Positions 45,143-52,772 of a DNA stretch of 64,000 nt are shown in pieces. The stretch covers positions 181,096 to 245,095 of the forward strand of contig DASZPH010000057.1 of assembly GCA_035550375.1 (NCBI GenBank). The letters are read 5' to 3'. The notes beneath the pieces were generated by a model. It saw only the letters and a list, made by a program, of their open reading frames with translations, did no database searches and was not told where the DNA came from. Each line of letters opens with the position of its first letter. The stretch's first letter is position 1. This DNA is from DASSFG01 sp035550375. Lineage in GTDB: Bacteria; Planctomycetota; Planctomycetia; Pirellulales; JAICIG01. A program made the position numbers and the translations under genes.

Positions 45143-45515
45143 CTCGGGACTTTCGGGGAATGGGCTTCCTAGCCCGTCCAGTTCCGTTGGATGGTGGTTG
45201 CCTTGGTGCGGGACGGCCTAGGAAGGCCATCCTCCGGGGGTTACATCGACTTTTCGGCAACGGATCGGGAGGCGAGTGAGTGATTCCCTTTCGCAACGCC
45301 CCGGCCGTGCCCTCGTGAAAAAAGGCAACGTTGCGCAGGCGGACCGAGCGCCCTACCCGCGTTAAAACCGCTTCTGCCGCCATCGGAGCGGCCCTCCCGC
45401 CGGAATAATCGACCGAGACCGCTCGAAGCGTCACATCTTTTTCCAGCCGGCGCCGCGCTTGCGTCTTCGCACCGATCTCCAAACGCCTTCTGTCGAACGA
45501 AGGAGAGCGGCCACC
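45143..45515. other. Divergent region upstream of the kinase gene
   Basis: This 373 bp region holds the first copy of the hairpin repeat (45155-45235), 13 bp from the kinase start. The remainder shows no coding frame and no clear promoter. Confidence 0.5.
45155..45235. repeat. Dispersed hairpin repeat, copy 1
   Basis: GGGCTTCCTAGCCCGTCC and GGGACGGCCTAGGAAGGCC form an imperfect inverted repeat separated by about 37 nt. It starts GGGGAATGGGC and ends GGCCATCCTCC. A second copy with the same arms, the shared AGTTCCGTT after the left arm and a different loop is at 48418-48492. The two copies lie in the leaders of unrelated genes, so this is a dispersed repeat rather than a gene-specific structure. 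Confidence 0.75.
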
Positions 45516-45998
45516 ATGACGCAGATCGTGATCCGACGGCGAACTCCGCGGCTGGGCTCCTGGGCGGCGGTCGCGGCGGCTGTGGGGCTCGTCACGGCCT
45601 TCGCCTGGGCCATCCCCACACCCGCACACTCACTTGACTCGAGCTGGCGGCGGACGAGCCACGGCTGGAAGCAACTCGACTGCCGGGCATTCGGCCTGGC
45701 GTCTCGCAACCCGTCCCTTCACCCCCTCTGCGTGGCGGCGTTTCAGACTCTGCTGGCGGCCATGCTGCTGATCTCCAGCAACGAAGTGCACCGGCGACGA
45801 GAGGCCGCCGTGCCCGCGGAACCGGCTCGATGCGCAGGCCCGGTTCCCGCCAGCTTCGCTTTCAGCGGAAGGGGGTCCAGCGCGCTCCGCGCAGGCCGGT
45901 CGACGAATTCGTACGGGCCGCCTCATCGGGCACACTACGAATCGTTTTGGACTGGTCGCGAGAAGGCAACTTGTCGTCGGCCGAAATGGCTTCCGTAG
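45516..45998 (+). CDS. Doubtful small protein with an N-terminal membrane segment
   Basis: The product has 160 residues, with GGAGA about nine bases before ATG 45516. A basic start and one hydrophobic segment (SWAAVAAAVGLVTAFAWAI) look like a signal anchor. Beyond residue about 90 the translation becomes Arg/Ala-rich, and its last 137 bp overlap the 3' end of the lipoprotein gene on the other strand. The true protein may be shorter, or the frame may be fortuitous. No family was recognised. Confidence 0.3.
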   Translation: MTQIVIRRRTPRLGSWAAVAAAVGLVTAFAWAIPTPAHSLDSSWRRTSHGWKQLDCRAFGLASRNPSLHPLCVAAFQTLLAAMLLISSNEVHRRREAAVPAEPARCAGPVPASFAFSGRGSSALRAGRSTNSYGPPHRAHYESFWTGREKATCRRPKWLP

Positions 45999-46878
45999 GT
46001 GGCGTCTCCGTCAGGCGCGCGCGAGGCGTATCTTCGCCGCCGGGAGGATCCACCTCGATCTGCTTGTTCGTCTCCAGCCGGCGTCCGTCTGCGGTCGTGT
46101 AGCGAACGTACAAGTTCAACACCCGATGGACCGGCGGCGAGTGCGGCCAGCGCAGATCGAAATGCAGGCCGTCCCCCATCGGCGTCCTTTTCAGGTGGCT
46201 CGCCGCCTCCTTGGAACTGAAGTCCCAGCGGGCGACGCGCGCCGCCTCGCCCTCAATCGCCGGATCGAGCACGACGATCGAGACCTCACCCGGCACCTCA
46301 ATCAGGTCACCGGTCGCGTTCAGTGGCTCGACGACCACCATCACCCCCTCGTCCCCGGCGTGGCCGTCGACGTTATGCCCACCGGTCAGTTTGCGATTGA
46401 GGGTAATCTCGGCGATGACCTTATCGATCGGCCCGCGTGCCGCAGAGATCGATCGTACCTTGGCGCCCCGGGACGGATTCTTCCGTCCGCCTTTCGCCGC
46501 CTTCGCCATGTGTTCCCCCTCGGGCACGCTTGCGTCGGGAGGAGAGATGAGGGGCGGGCCTTCAAAGGGCATGGCGCTCCCCTCCGAACCGGGCTCGACG
46601 ACGGGCGGCGACAACTCTTCACCCGAGTCTTCCGCCTTCCGGGCGTTGCTGCGCTTGCCCGGGGTGCGAGCGCGTCCCAACTCCGCCAGCAGAGAGTCGT
46701 TCTCGCGGTGGCAGGAATCGAGGCGCGATTCGTACTCGTCGACCAGATCCTGCAACTGGTAGATCTGGTTCTCCTGGGCGAGCAGCTCTCGCTCCAGCAA
46801 CTCGTGGCTGACGTTGCCACGGCAGCCGCCGGCAATCGCCAGCAAGACGGTCGCGGCGTAACGCAGGTAGGTTTTCAT
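45862..46878 (-). CDS. Lipoprotein of unknown function with N-terminal coiled coil
   Basis: The product has 338 residues from ATG 46878, with GAGG seven bases upstream. The N-terminus is a lipoprotein signal: hydrophobic AATVLLAIAGG then Cys19. Residues about 25-62 (LLERELLAQENQIYQLQDLV and on) form a short coiled coil. A Pro/Lys-rich linker leads to a beta-rich domain (about 135-285: VVEPLNATGDLIEVPGEVSI, WDFSSKEAASHLKRT, LNLYVRYTTADGRRLETNK). The final about 45 residues are polar. The architecture fits a membrane-anchored planctomycete protein seen in several copies per genome. No enzyme motif is visible. It lies on the same strand as, and upstream of, the kinase gene. Confidence 0.8.
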   Translation of the reverse strand: MKTYLRYAATVLLAIAGGCRGNVSHELLERELLAQENQIYQLQDLVDEYESRLDSCHRENDSLLAELGRARTPGKRSNARKAEDSGEELSPPVVEPGSEGSAMPFEGPPLISPPDASVPEGEHMAKAAKGGRKNPSRGAKVRSISAARGPIDKVIAEITLNRKLTGGHNVDGHAGDEGVMVVVEPLNATGDLIEVPGEVSIVVLDPAIEGEAARVARWDFSSKEAASHLKRTPMGDGLHFDLRWPHSPPVHRVLNLYVRYTTADGRRLETNKQIEVDPPGGEDTPRARLTETPPTEAISADDKLPSRDQSKTIRSVPDEAARTNSSTGLRGARWTPFR

Positions 46879-47145
46879 TTCGGCCTCGCGCAGTCCATGC
46901 GTCATCCCCGTCCGGCCAACCGGGATCATTCACCGGCCGTAGCACTCCGCGGGCAGCCTGGTCGTGGTCAATCGGCCACGCCTGAGCTCTCGCGAGTTCT
47001 GCTAGGGGGATCGCAGTTGATTCCGTTCAAAATGTTGGTGCGCGGCCGGTGCGGGAAGTGAGGCCGGCGGTCGTCGAGCGTTGTCGCGGATGTGATTCTG
47101 GCGGGTCGGGGCTTCCTTCATCCTCCGGAAGCGGGTCTTTTCATG

Positions 47146-47745
47146 CTACGCGGGCTTGGGCGTTTCCATGTGCTCGATCACTCGGTCGATCAGCTTATAC
47201 TCGAGCGCTTCTTCGGCCGACATGAAACGGTCGCGGTCCGTATCCTGCTCGATCTTTTCCAGCGGATGGCCCGTGTGATGGATCAGGATTCGGTTGAGCT
47301 TCTGCTTGACCTTCTTGAACTCCTTGGCGTGGATCATGATTTCCTCGGCCGTCCCTTCCATGCCGGCCAGCGGTTGATGGATCATGATCCGGGCGTTGGG
47401 CAGCGCGTGCCGCTTGCCGCGCGCGCCTGCCGTCAGCAGCACCGCGCCCATCGAGGCCGCCTGGCCGATGCAGTAGGTGGCCACGTCGCAGGCGACGAAC
47501 TGCATCGTGTCGTAGATCGCCAGCCCGGCGCTTACGCTGCCGCCCGGGGAGTTGATGTAGAGATGGATGTCGGCCTTGGGATCTTCCGACTGCAAAAACA
47601 GCAACTGGGCCACGACCGAGTTGGCCACCTCGTCGTTCACGCCCGTTCCCAAGAAAATGATGCGGTCCTTCAGGAGCCGGCTATAGATATCCATAGCCCG
47701 CTCTTCGCGGCCGCTCTTCTCGATGACAAAGGGGATCAGGGTCAT
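47146..47745 (-). CDS. clpP: ATP-dependent Clp protease proteolytic subunit (ClpP), second of pair
   Basis: The product has 199 residues, the usual ClpP length. The catalytic triad is complete: Ser98 in GQAASMGAVLL, His123 in MIHQPLAG, and Asp172 in QDTDRDRFM. The N-terminal processing region and the axial-loop start (MDIYSRLLKDRIIFLG) are typical. ClpP forms a 14-subunit chamber fed by ClpX or ClpA/C. It lies 20 bp after another clpP gene, which follows tig on the same strand, so tig-clpP-clpP is probably one operon. No clpX follows within the visible sequence: the next gene downstream encodes an unrelated lipoprotein. Confidence 0.97.
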   Translation of the reverse strand: MTLIPFVIEKSGREERAMDIYSRLLKDRIIFLGTGVNDEVANSVVAQLLFLQSEDPKADIHLYINSPGGSVSAGLAIYDTMQFVACDVATYCIGQAASMGAVLLTAGARGKRHALPNARIMIHQPLAGMEGTAEEIMIHAKEFKKVKQKLNRILIHHTGHPLEKIEQDTDRDRFMSAEEALEYKLIDRVIEHMETPKPA

Positions 47746-47765
47746 CTGCGTCAGTCGTCCTCGGT

Positions 47766-48392
47766 TTACTCGTCTTCCTGACCGGCGGCCGGCGGCTTGG
47801 TCAAAATGTCGTCGACCAGGCGGTAGTCTTTGGCCGCTTCGGCGTGCATGTAAAAGTCGCGGTCGGTGTCCTTACGAATCCGTTCGATCGGCTGCCCCGT
47901 GTGCTGGGCAAGAACCTGGTTGAGCACCTCGCGGGTCTTGAAAATCTCGTCGGCCTGGATCTCGATGTCCGAGACCTGCCCGCCGACCTGGCCGTAAGGC
48001 TGGTGGATCATCATCTTGGCGTGCGGCAGGGCGAAGCGCTTGCCCGCCGTGCCCCCGGCCAGAAGCACGGCCGCCCCGCTGGCCGCCAGGCCCACGCAGT
48101 AGGTGGCCACGGGGCAGGTCAGAATCTGCATCGTGTCGTAAATCGCCAGGGTGGCCGTGACGCTGCCGCCCGGCGAGTTGATGTAGAAGTGGATGTCCTT
48201 GCGGCGGTTCTCGCTCTGCAAGTACAGCAGCTTCATCACCAGCTCGTTGGCGTTGCCGTCGTGAATTTCCCCCTGCAACAAGATGATCCGATTTTCCAGC
48301 AGCAGGTCGCCCAGGGTCATCTGGCGTTGCCGCTGGTAGTCGCGGTAGTTGGCTTGGGGGCTGGCGTATGCCGGCCGAAAGGTGCTGTCCAT
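47766..48392 (-). CDS. clpP: ATP-dependent Clp protease proteolytic subunit (ClpP), first of pair
   Basis: The product has 208 residues. The triad is complete: Ser105 in GLAASGAAVLL, His130 in MIHQPYGQ, Asp179 in KDTDRDFYM. The Met after the catalytic Ser, present in its neighbour, is replaced by Gly, and the N-terminus is longer (about 25 residues before the conserved MTLGDLLLENRIILL). These differences mark it as a distinct paralogue, as in organisms where two ClpP types form mixed tetradecamers. The gene lies downstream of tig, with the second hairpin-repeat copy (48418-48492) in its leader. Confidence 0.96.
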   Translation of the reverse strand: MDSTFRPAYASPQANYRDYQRQRQMTLGDLLLENRIILLQGEIHDGNANELVMKLLYLQSENRRKDIHFYINSPGGSVTATLAIYDTMQILTCPVATYCVGLAASGAAVLLAGGTAGKRFALPHAKMMIHQPYGQVGGQVSDIEIQADEIFKTREVLNQVLAQHTGQPIERIRKDTDRDFYMHAEAAKDYRLVDDILTKPPAAGQEDE

Positions 48393-48417
48393 ACGGCTCG
48401 TAATGGGATCCGTTACT

Positions 48418-48492
48418 GGGAGGATAGGCTTCCTAGCCCGTCAAGTTCCGTTAGTTGTATTGTTACGGGACGGCCGGGGAAGGCCATCCTCC
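48418..48492. repeat. Dispersed hairpin repeat, copy 2
   Basis: It shares the arms GGCTTCCTAGCCCGTC and GGGACGGCC..GGAAGGCC with copy 1 (45155-45235), the same AGTTCCGTT immediately after the left arm and the same terminal GGCCATCCTCC. The central loop differs. It lies between the tig stop (48513) and the start of the first clpP (48392), so it would be transcribed as a strong hairpin within that operon. Confidence 0.75.
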
Positions 48493-48512
48493 ACGTCCAC
48501 TAGTTGCCCGTG

Positions 48513-50027
48513 CTACTGGTTGCCCGTGTGTTGGTCGGCCCGATGCGGGGCTTCGCCAGGTTCGGCGGCGTGCGCTTCGGGAATCTCCACCTCTTCGCCG
48601 CCGGCCGCCTGGTCGACCCCCTCGGCGTCGTCCCCTTCCATCTCGTGCGGCACTTCCTTGAAGGTGGCGTGCTCCATGATCAACTCGATCACCTTGCGCT
48701 CGATGATCTGGTTGCGGAGCGTATCCATCAGGTTACGCTTTTCCAGTTGCGCCCGCACCCGGCGTGGGCTCTCGCCGCTCTGCTGGGCGATCAGGGCGAT
48801 TTCCGTATCGTAGTCGTCTGGCGAATCTTCGATCTTTTCGTCTTCGGCGATCCGCTCCAGGATGAAATGCTCTTTCAAGGCCCGGGCCGTGTTGACGCGG
48901 CTGTTCTGCCGCAACTCGTTCTCGCGGAGGCGAATTTCGTTGTCGCTGAAGCCGCTGCGGCGCAGCTCCAGAACGGCCCTTTCCAGCTCCCGCTGCGACT
49001 GCCGCTTGAGCATGGCCGGCGGCAGCTCCCAGTTGGCCGCTTCGGTCAGAGCGGCCAGAATCTGCTGTCGGGCACGCTTCTGCTGTTCGTATTGCAGACG
49101 CCGCTCGAGCATGTCCTTGATGGCATCTCGCAGGTCGGCTTCGGATTCGAAGTCGCCGATCTGTTCTAAAAACGATCGCGTGAGCTCGGGCAACTCCAGC
49201 TTCTTGACCTCAAGCACCTCGAACTCGGCGGCGATGGTCTTGCCGCGCAGTGATTCGTTCGGAGCGTCGTCGGTCAGCTTCGCCTGGCCGACGCGCGTGT
49301 CTCCCGCTTTCGCCCCCTTCATCAGCTTGTCGAAGTCGTTGACCGTGCCGTCGCGGAAGCTGAGCGTGCGGCGGATGCGAAGCACCTCTTCCTTCACGCT
49401 GGAGATGACGTTTTCGCCGGCCTTGAAGGTGATGTTCACCGTCACATAGTCGCCCTCTTCGGCCGGTCCGTCGTGCGGCACCAGCCGCCCGTGCCGGGCC
49501 AGGGTGTCTTTCATCTGCCGGTCGATGTCTTTGGCGTTGAACTCGCGGACGGGGCGCTCGATGGCAAGACCCTTCCAGTTCGGCAGATTGAACTCGGGCC
49601 GCACCTCGATATCGAACTCGAACGTCATCGGGCCGCTTTCGGGCACGGTGACGGCCGTGGGGTCGAAATCGGGCTCACTGATCGGCGACAGGTCGTGGCC
49701 GTCGGCGATCTGGCCCAGGCTGTCCATAAGCAGCGTGCCCTTGACCTGGTCGGCCACTTCCTTGCGGTAGCGAAGCTGCACCAGCTTTCGCGGGGCGCGG
49801 CCGGTGCGAAACCCCGGCACGACCGCCTTGTCCATCATCTCGCTGTAGGCGCTGTCGAGATAGCGGTCGATGTCTTCTCGCGGGATCGTGACCGTGATAT
49901 GACGTTCGCAGGCGCTGCGCGACTCGATTTGGACGTCGAGATTCAGCTTTGGCTTTTCTTCGCCCTCGCCTTCGGTGGCGGTGTCTTCGACTGCCGCGCC
50001 TTGTTCTTCATCCTCGGTGGGTGCCAT
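48513..50027 (-). CDS. tig: Trigger factor (ribosome-associated chaperone and prolyl isomerase)
   Basis: The product has 504 residues, longer than the usual 430-480. The ribosome-docking signature GFRTGRAPRKL is at 72-82. The PPIase domain follows (about 185-275; EEGDYVTVNITFKAGENVIS), and the helical C-terminal arms (FLEQIGDFESEADLRDAIKD, AANWELPPAMLKRQSQRELE) complete the fold. Two acidic extensions are unusual: an N-terminal EDEEQGAAVEDTATEGEGEE stretch and a C-terminal EMEGDDAEGVDQAAGGEEVE tail. GGAG lies ten bases before the start. Upstream is tRNA-Gly and downstream are two clpP genes, the common tig-clpP arrangement. Confidence 0.95.
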   Translation of the reverse strand: MAPTEDEEQGAAVEDTATEGEGEEKPKLNLDVQIESRSACERHITVTIPREDIDRYLDSAYSEMMDKAVVPGFRTGRAPRKLVQLRYRKEVADQVKGTLLMDSLGQIADGHDLSPISEPDFDPTAVTVPESGPMTFEFDIEVRPEFNLPNWKGLAIERPVREFNAKDIDRQMKDTLARHGRLVPHDGPAEEGDYVTVNITFKAGENVISSVKEEVLRIRRTLSFRDGTVNDFDKLMKGAKAGDTRVGQAKLTDDAPNESLRGKTIAAEFEVLEVKKLELPELTRSFLEQIGDFESEADLRDAIKDMLERRLQYEQQKRARQQILAALTEAANWELPPAMLKRQSQRELERAVLELRRSGFSDNEIRLRENELRQNSRVNTARALKEHFILERIAEDEKIEDSPDDYDTEIALIAQQSGESPRRVRAQLEKRNLMDTLRNQIIERKVIELIMEHATFKEVPHEMEGDDAEGVDQAAGGEEVEIPEAHAAEPGEAPHRADQHTGNQ

Positions 50028-50121
50028 CAGGGGATCACTCCGTACCCTCCCGAACCGCCCAAGCCGGGCACGCGACCGCGGGCCTGCGATTCGGATTCAT
50101 GCTTCCAATAAACGCAAAAAG

Positions 50122-50194
50122 AGCGGGTGATGGGATTCGAACCCACGACAACCACCTTGGCAAGGTGGCGCTCTACCAACTGAGCTACACCCGC
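50122..50194 (-). tRNA. tRNA-Gly (GCC)
   Basis: On the minus strand a full cloverleaf reads: acceptor GCGGGTG paired with CACCCGC, D-arm AGCTCAGTTGGTAGAGC, anticodon arm CCACC-TTGCCAA-GGTGG with anticodon GCC, T-arm GTGGG-TTCGAAT-CCCAT, discriminator T. The length is 73 nt and CCA is not encoded. It lies 94 bp upstream of tig. Confidence 0.97.
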
Positions 50195-50792
50195 TCGGCC
50201 ATCTCGATCTGTCGGGCCAACAGGATTTGCCCAACGTTACCAGACAGGCGAAATTCTGCCGGGCAAGGCAAACTGTGTTTGACAGGACATCACGAAGGCA
50301 GCTCCCGCGCAGCCGCCCCGAGGGCGGTGGCAAAGAGAGCCCGAACCAACGGATTATAGATTGAGGCCGGTGCCTTTCAAGGGCAATCGGGTTCTGGCGG
50401 TAAGTTGGGTCATTCCGGCTAGCTCCCTCCCTTCGGCAGGTCTAGGGAGGCGGGCGGCAGCCATCGCTTTCGCCCACCCGCACCCCTCTCCTCGTCAGGT
50501 TCGGAACTTTCGAGTTCGACATGCATCATCGTTTGGCCGGGAGCCAACAGCCGGAGCGTGAGATACGGAACTACTGAACTCGACACAGCACCAACCTTCC
50601 ACTTGAGGGTTTTGAAGGGCGGGAGGTCGCGAACCAAACCTCTTCTTTCCCGCTCTTCCTGAGTCGCCCGGCTTGGCTCAGGTCATCGCGCCTTGCCTGC
50701 GTTCCGCAGGGCGCCAATTGCCCTTGAGTGGGCTGGCAAACCGGATACGATACTTTGGATGGGCGGTTGTTGCCTGGCGACCGTCTCCACGC
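50195..50792. other. Intergenic region between divergent tRNA genes
   Basis: About 600 bp between tRNA-Gly (minus) and tRNA-Lys (plus). No open frame has recognisable coding character. The only feature I can support is the promoter proposed for tRNA-Lys near 50724-50751. Confidence 0.5.
50724..50751 (+). promoter_or_regulatory. Likely promoter of tRNA-Lys
   Basis: TTGAGT (50724-50729), a 16 bp spacer and TACGAT (50746-50751) match sigma-70 boxes at four positions each. They lie about 40 bp upstream of the mature tRNA 5' end. Assigned by eye. Confidence 0.4.
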
Positions 50793-50866
50793 GCCTCCTT
50801 AGCTCAATCGGTTAGAGCATCTGACTCTTAATCAGAGGGTTCTGGGTTCGAGTCCCAGGGGGGGCA
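50793..50866 (+). tRNA. tRNA-Lys (CTT)
   Basis: Acceptor GCCTCCT pairs with GGGGGGC (two G-U pairs), D-arm AGCTCAATCGGTTAGAGC, anticodon arm TCTGA-CTCTTAA-TCAGA with anticodon CTT, T-arm CTGGG-TTCGAGT-CCCAG, discriminator A. The length is 74 nt and CCA is not encoded. Confidence 0.96.
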
Positions 50867-50870
50867 CTCG

Positions 50871-50900
50871 AAAAACTCCGTGTTTGACGGGGTTTTTTGC
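50871..50900 (+). terminator. Rho-independent terminator of tRNA-Lys
   Basis: AAAACTCCG, a seven-base loop (TGTTTGA) and CGGGGTTTT form a stem closing into a run of six T residues, directly after the tRNA. Confidence 0.7.
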
Positions 50901-51338
50901 GTTTTCTGGCCGTCCGCTTCGATGCCGAGCTTCACCCATTTTGGCTGTTTTTGGTGGGTTCTCACCGCGCTATCTCGGACAATCTCGGGCGCACGCAGCA
51001 CGATTTTGAGCGAGCGACCATCTGACACTTGCTCAGATGATCCATCTTGGGTTAGTCGGGCGGTCGCGCGCGTCTAGGCGACTCGATCTGGCGCGGCACC
51101 ATGCTGTCGCAGCTTGGCGGGCTTGGGTTCAATATCAGCGCGGTCGGCCCACGACGCCCGACTGTCGCGCGTTGTGGCCGCGTGGCCGACGTAGCCGGAA
51201 GCAATCCACCCGGCAATCGTATCTCTTGTCGGCTCCCCTTTGTCGGCCGCTAGCCGATCGTTCACGGCGGCCGGGTCCCACGGCACATCGGGCTTTAGTC
51301 GTCTCTGTCGGATATCCGACGACACGGCTCATTCATTT
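50901..51338. other. Region between the tRNA-Lys terminator and the redoxin gene
   Basis: About 440 bp. It contains a doubtful short frame (51074-51325, minus) and a perfect 12 bp palindrome TCGGATATCCGA at 51308-51319. Nothing else could be supported. Its position beside a tRNA makes it a plausible boundary of inserted DNA. Confidence 0.45.
51074..51325 (-). CDS. Doubtful 83-residue protein, possibly a remnant
   Basis: The frame begins with GTG directly after an in-frame stop and has no good ribosome binding site. Its composition is protein-like rather than the Arg/Pro-rich look of shadow frames: PWDPAAVNDRLAADKGEPTR, then TIAGWIASGYVGHAATTRDS and a charged tail. The first half could form a helix-turn-helix-like unit. 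No family was recognised. Its position about 200 bp from tRNA-Lys makes a leftover of an integrated element conceivable. Confidence 0.3.
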   Translation of the reverse strand: MSSDIRQRRLKPDVPWDPAAVNDRLAADKGEPTRDTIAGWIASGYVGHAATTRDSRASWADRADIEPKPAKLRQHGAAPDRVA

Positions 51339-52481
51339 TCATCCCGATTCAACGAGGAGCTGTTCGATTACCCCGTCGATTTCCTCTGACTTGGCCGGAG
51401 CACCTATCCTTTTCAAACGAATTGTGCCCGTTCGGTCCAAAATGTAGATCATCGGCCAGAACTCCACATTCCATTGGCTCGAAATTGGCCCGCGCGGGCT
51501 GCCGTCGGCGAACCACCGGAACGGGAACTTCTCGCGATTGATTGCCTCCCGAAGCTTAGTGGGTTCGTCCGAATTGACTCCAACAATTGCGAACGGCTGT
51601 TTTTGGAGCCTTTCAAGCAACTCTTTCTCGTGCGGGTACATGCTCCGACATGGCCCGCACCAATCGCCACAGAAAACGAGCAAAACCACCGTCCCCCGAA
51701 AGTCGCTCAATCTGAATTCGCGGCCATCCACATCCTCGCCAGCGATCTCCGGCGCCTGCTTTCCAATTTGGAGATGCTCAATCTCAAAGGCTGCGCGCCT
51801 TGCAGCATCGCCCAGCGACCCTCGCTGCTCATCATAGGGATGTGGCAAGTCCGCATAGTCGTTGACGACCTGCCGGAACAGTTCGAGAGCCTTAGTCTCG
51901 CAGGATTTGTCTTTCCTGCCCGACAGCCATTTGCCGAACGCATATCGTGCCAATCCGGCGACTCGCCGAGGCATGTTTCGATGATTGAGGACGGCCGAAT
52001 AAAACTGCTCCTTGTCCACTCCGGGTCGAAAGAGATGGAAGTAGAGGTCGGCGACAAATCGGTCCTCGTCAACATGGTCCCGCAGCATCTGGTCCAGCGC
52101 TATCCCCTTGTCGCGACCGGAGAACCCGCGCACATAGACGACGAACGTCAGCGCTTTCCACGCGACATCGGTTCGCGCATTGTTCTGAGCGAGCGTAACA
52201 AACTGCGGTCCGAAATGTGCGAGCCGCTCCAGCGGGCCATCGCTCCACAACGTGTCGTTCACCTGCTCTTCCGTCCGCGTTTGGAGCATTTCCTTGCGAA
52301 TCTCCTCGATGCCTGCGTCGTAGTCGGCTTGCAAATGCTTCAAACGCGTCGCAGCCTCTTGCGATCCACGGCCGGTAGTTGCTGCGCCCTCCTGCGCACC
52401 GCACGTCCGACAAAAAAGCAGCCCAACTACGGCCAGAGTTGGGACGATGTCAGATGCCAGTCCCCCACACAACGTCCGCAT
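51339..52481 (-). CDS. TlpA/redoxin-family thiol-disulfide protein with N-terminal helical domain
   Basis: The product has 380 residues from ATG 52481, preceded by AAGGAGGT at eight-base spacing, the best ribosome binding site in the region. The N-terminus has a hydrophobic export signal (LAVVGLLFCRTCGA), with a Cys that might be lipidated. Residues about 30-225 are helical and unrecognised. Residues about 230-380 are a thioredoxin fold of the TlpA/AhpC-TSA type: APEIAGEDVDGREFRLSDFR, active site GDWCGPCRSMYP (CGPC), and a late cis-Pro loop (FWPMIYILDRTG). It is probably a periplasmic disulfide reductase. The neighbourhood gives no substrate. Confidence 0.85.
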   Translation of the reverse strand: MRTLCGGLASDIVPTLAVVGLLFCRTCGAQEGAATTGRGSQEAATRLKHLQADYDAGIEEIRKEMLQTRTEEQVNDTLWSDGPLERLAHFGPQFVTLAQNNARTDVAWKALTFVVYVRGFSGRDKGIALDQMLRDHVDEDRFVADLYFHLFRPGVDKEQFYSAVLNHRNMPRRVAGLARYAFGKWLSGRKDKSCETKALELFRQVVNDYADLPHPYDEQRGSLGDAARRAAFEIEHLQIGKQAPEIAGEDVDGREFRLSDFRGTVVLLVFCGDWCGPCRSMYPHEKELLERLQKQPFAIVGVNSDEPTKLREAINREKFPFRWFADGSPRGPISSQWNVEFWPMIYILDRTGTIRLKRIGAPAKSEEIDGVIEQLLVESG

Positions 52482-52719
52482 GGAATCACCTCCTTTGGAA
52501 ACGATGCTTGCGACGGCTTTTATCTTAATGCCTAAATCAGGATGTGACTTGGTCTGCAACGCGCTCCGTGCATCGAAAGGCCACGACTTCGGCGACTTCC
52601 GGTCGCCAACACCATTCGTCTACCAAGCATGATCGCGACCAAGGCGGCCGAGCTGGCTGAGATCGAGTTGCCGGACGGAACTCGCACACTGGTGCGTTTG
52701 AACGGTTGAAGAAAAACAT

Positions 52720-52760
52720 GAAGCGAAACGGCCGCCGGGCACAAAGCACCAGGCGGCCGA
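52720..52760 (-). terminator. Likely rho-independent terminator after the repeat-protein gene
   Basis: CGGCCGCC (52729-52736) and GGCGGCCG (52752-52759) form a perfect 8 bp stem around 15 nt, 13 nt past the stop of the 52773 gene on the minus strand. It is followed by a T-containing stretch (TTTCGCTTCATGTTTTT). Confidence 0.5.
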
Positions 52761-52772
52761 GCAGATCGGCTC

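Noticed and set aside
49949..50359. Plus-strand frame across tRNA-Gly
   Set aside because: It overlaps the tRNA and the tig start on the other strand, and the translation has no coding character.
50828..51028. Minus-strand frame covering tRNA-Lys (ends PPWDSNPEPSD)
   Set aside because: This peptide is the well-known false translation of the antisense strand of a tRNA.
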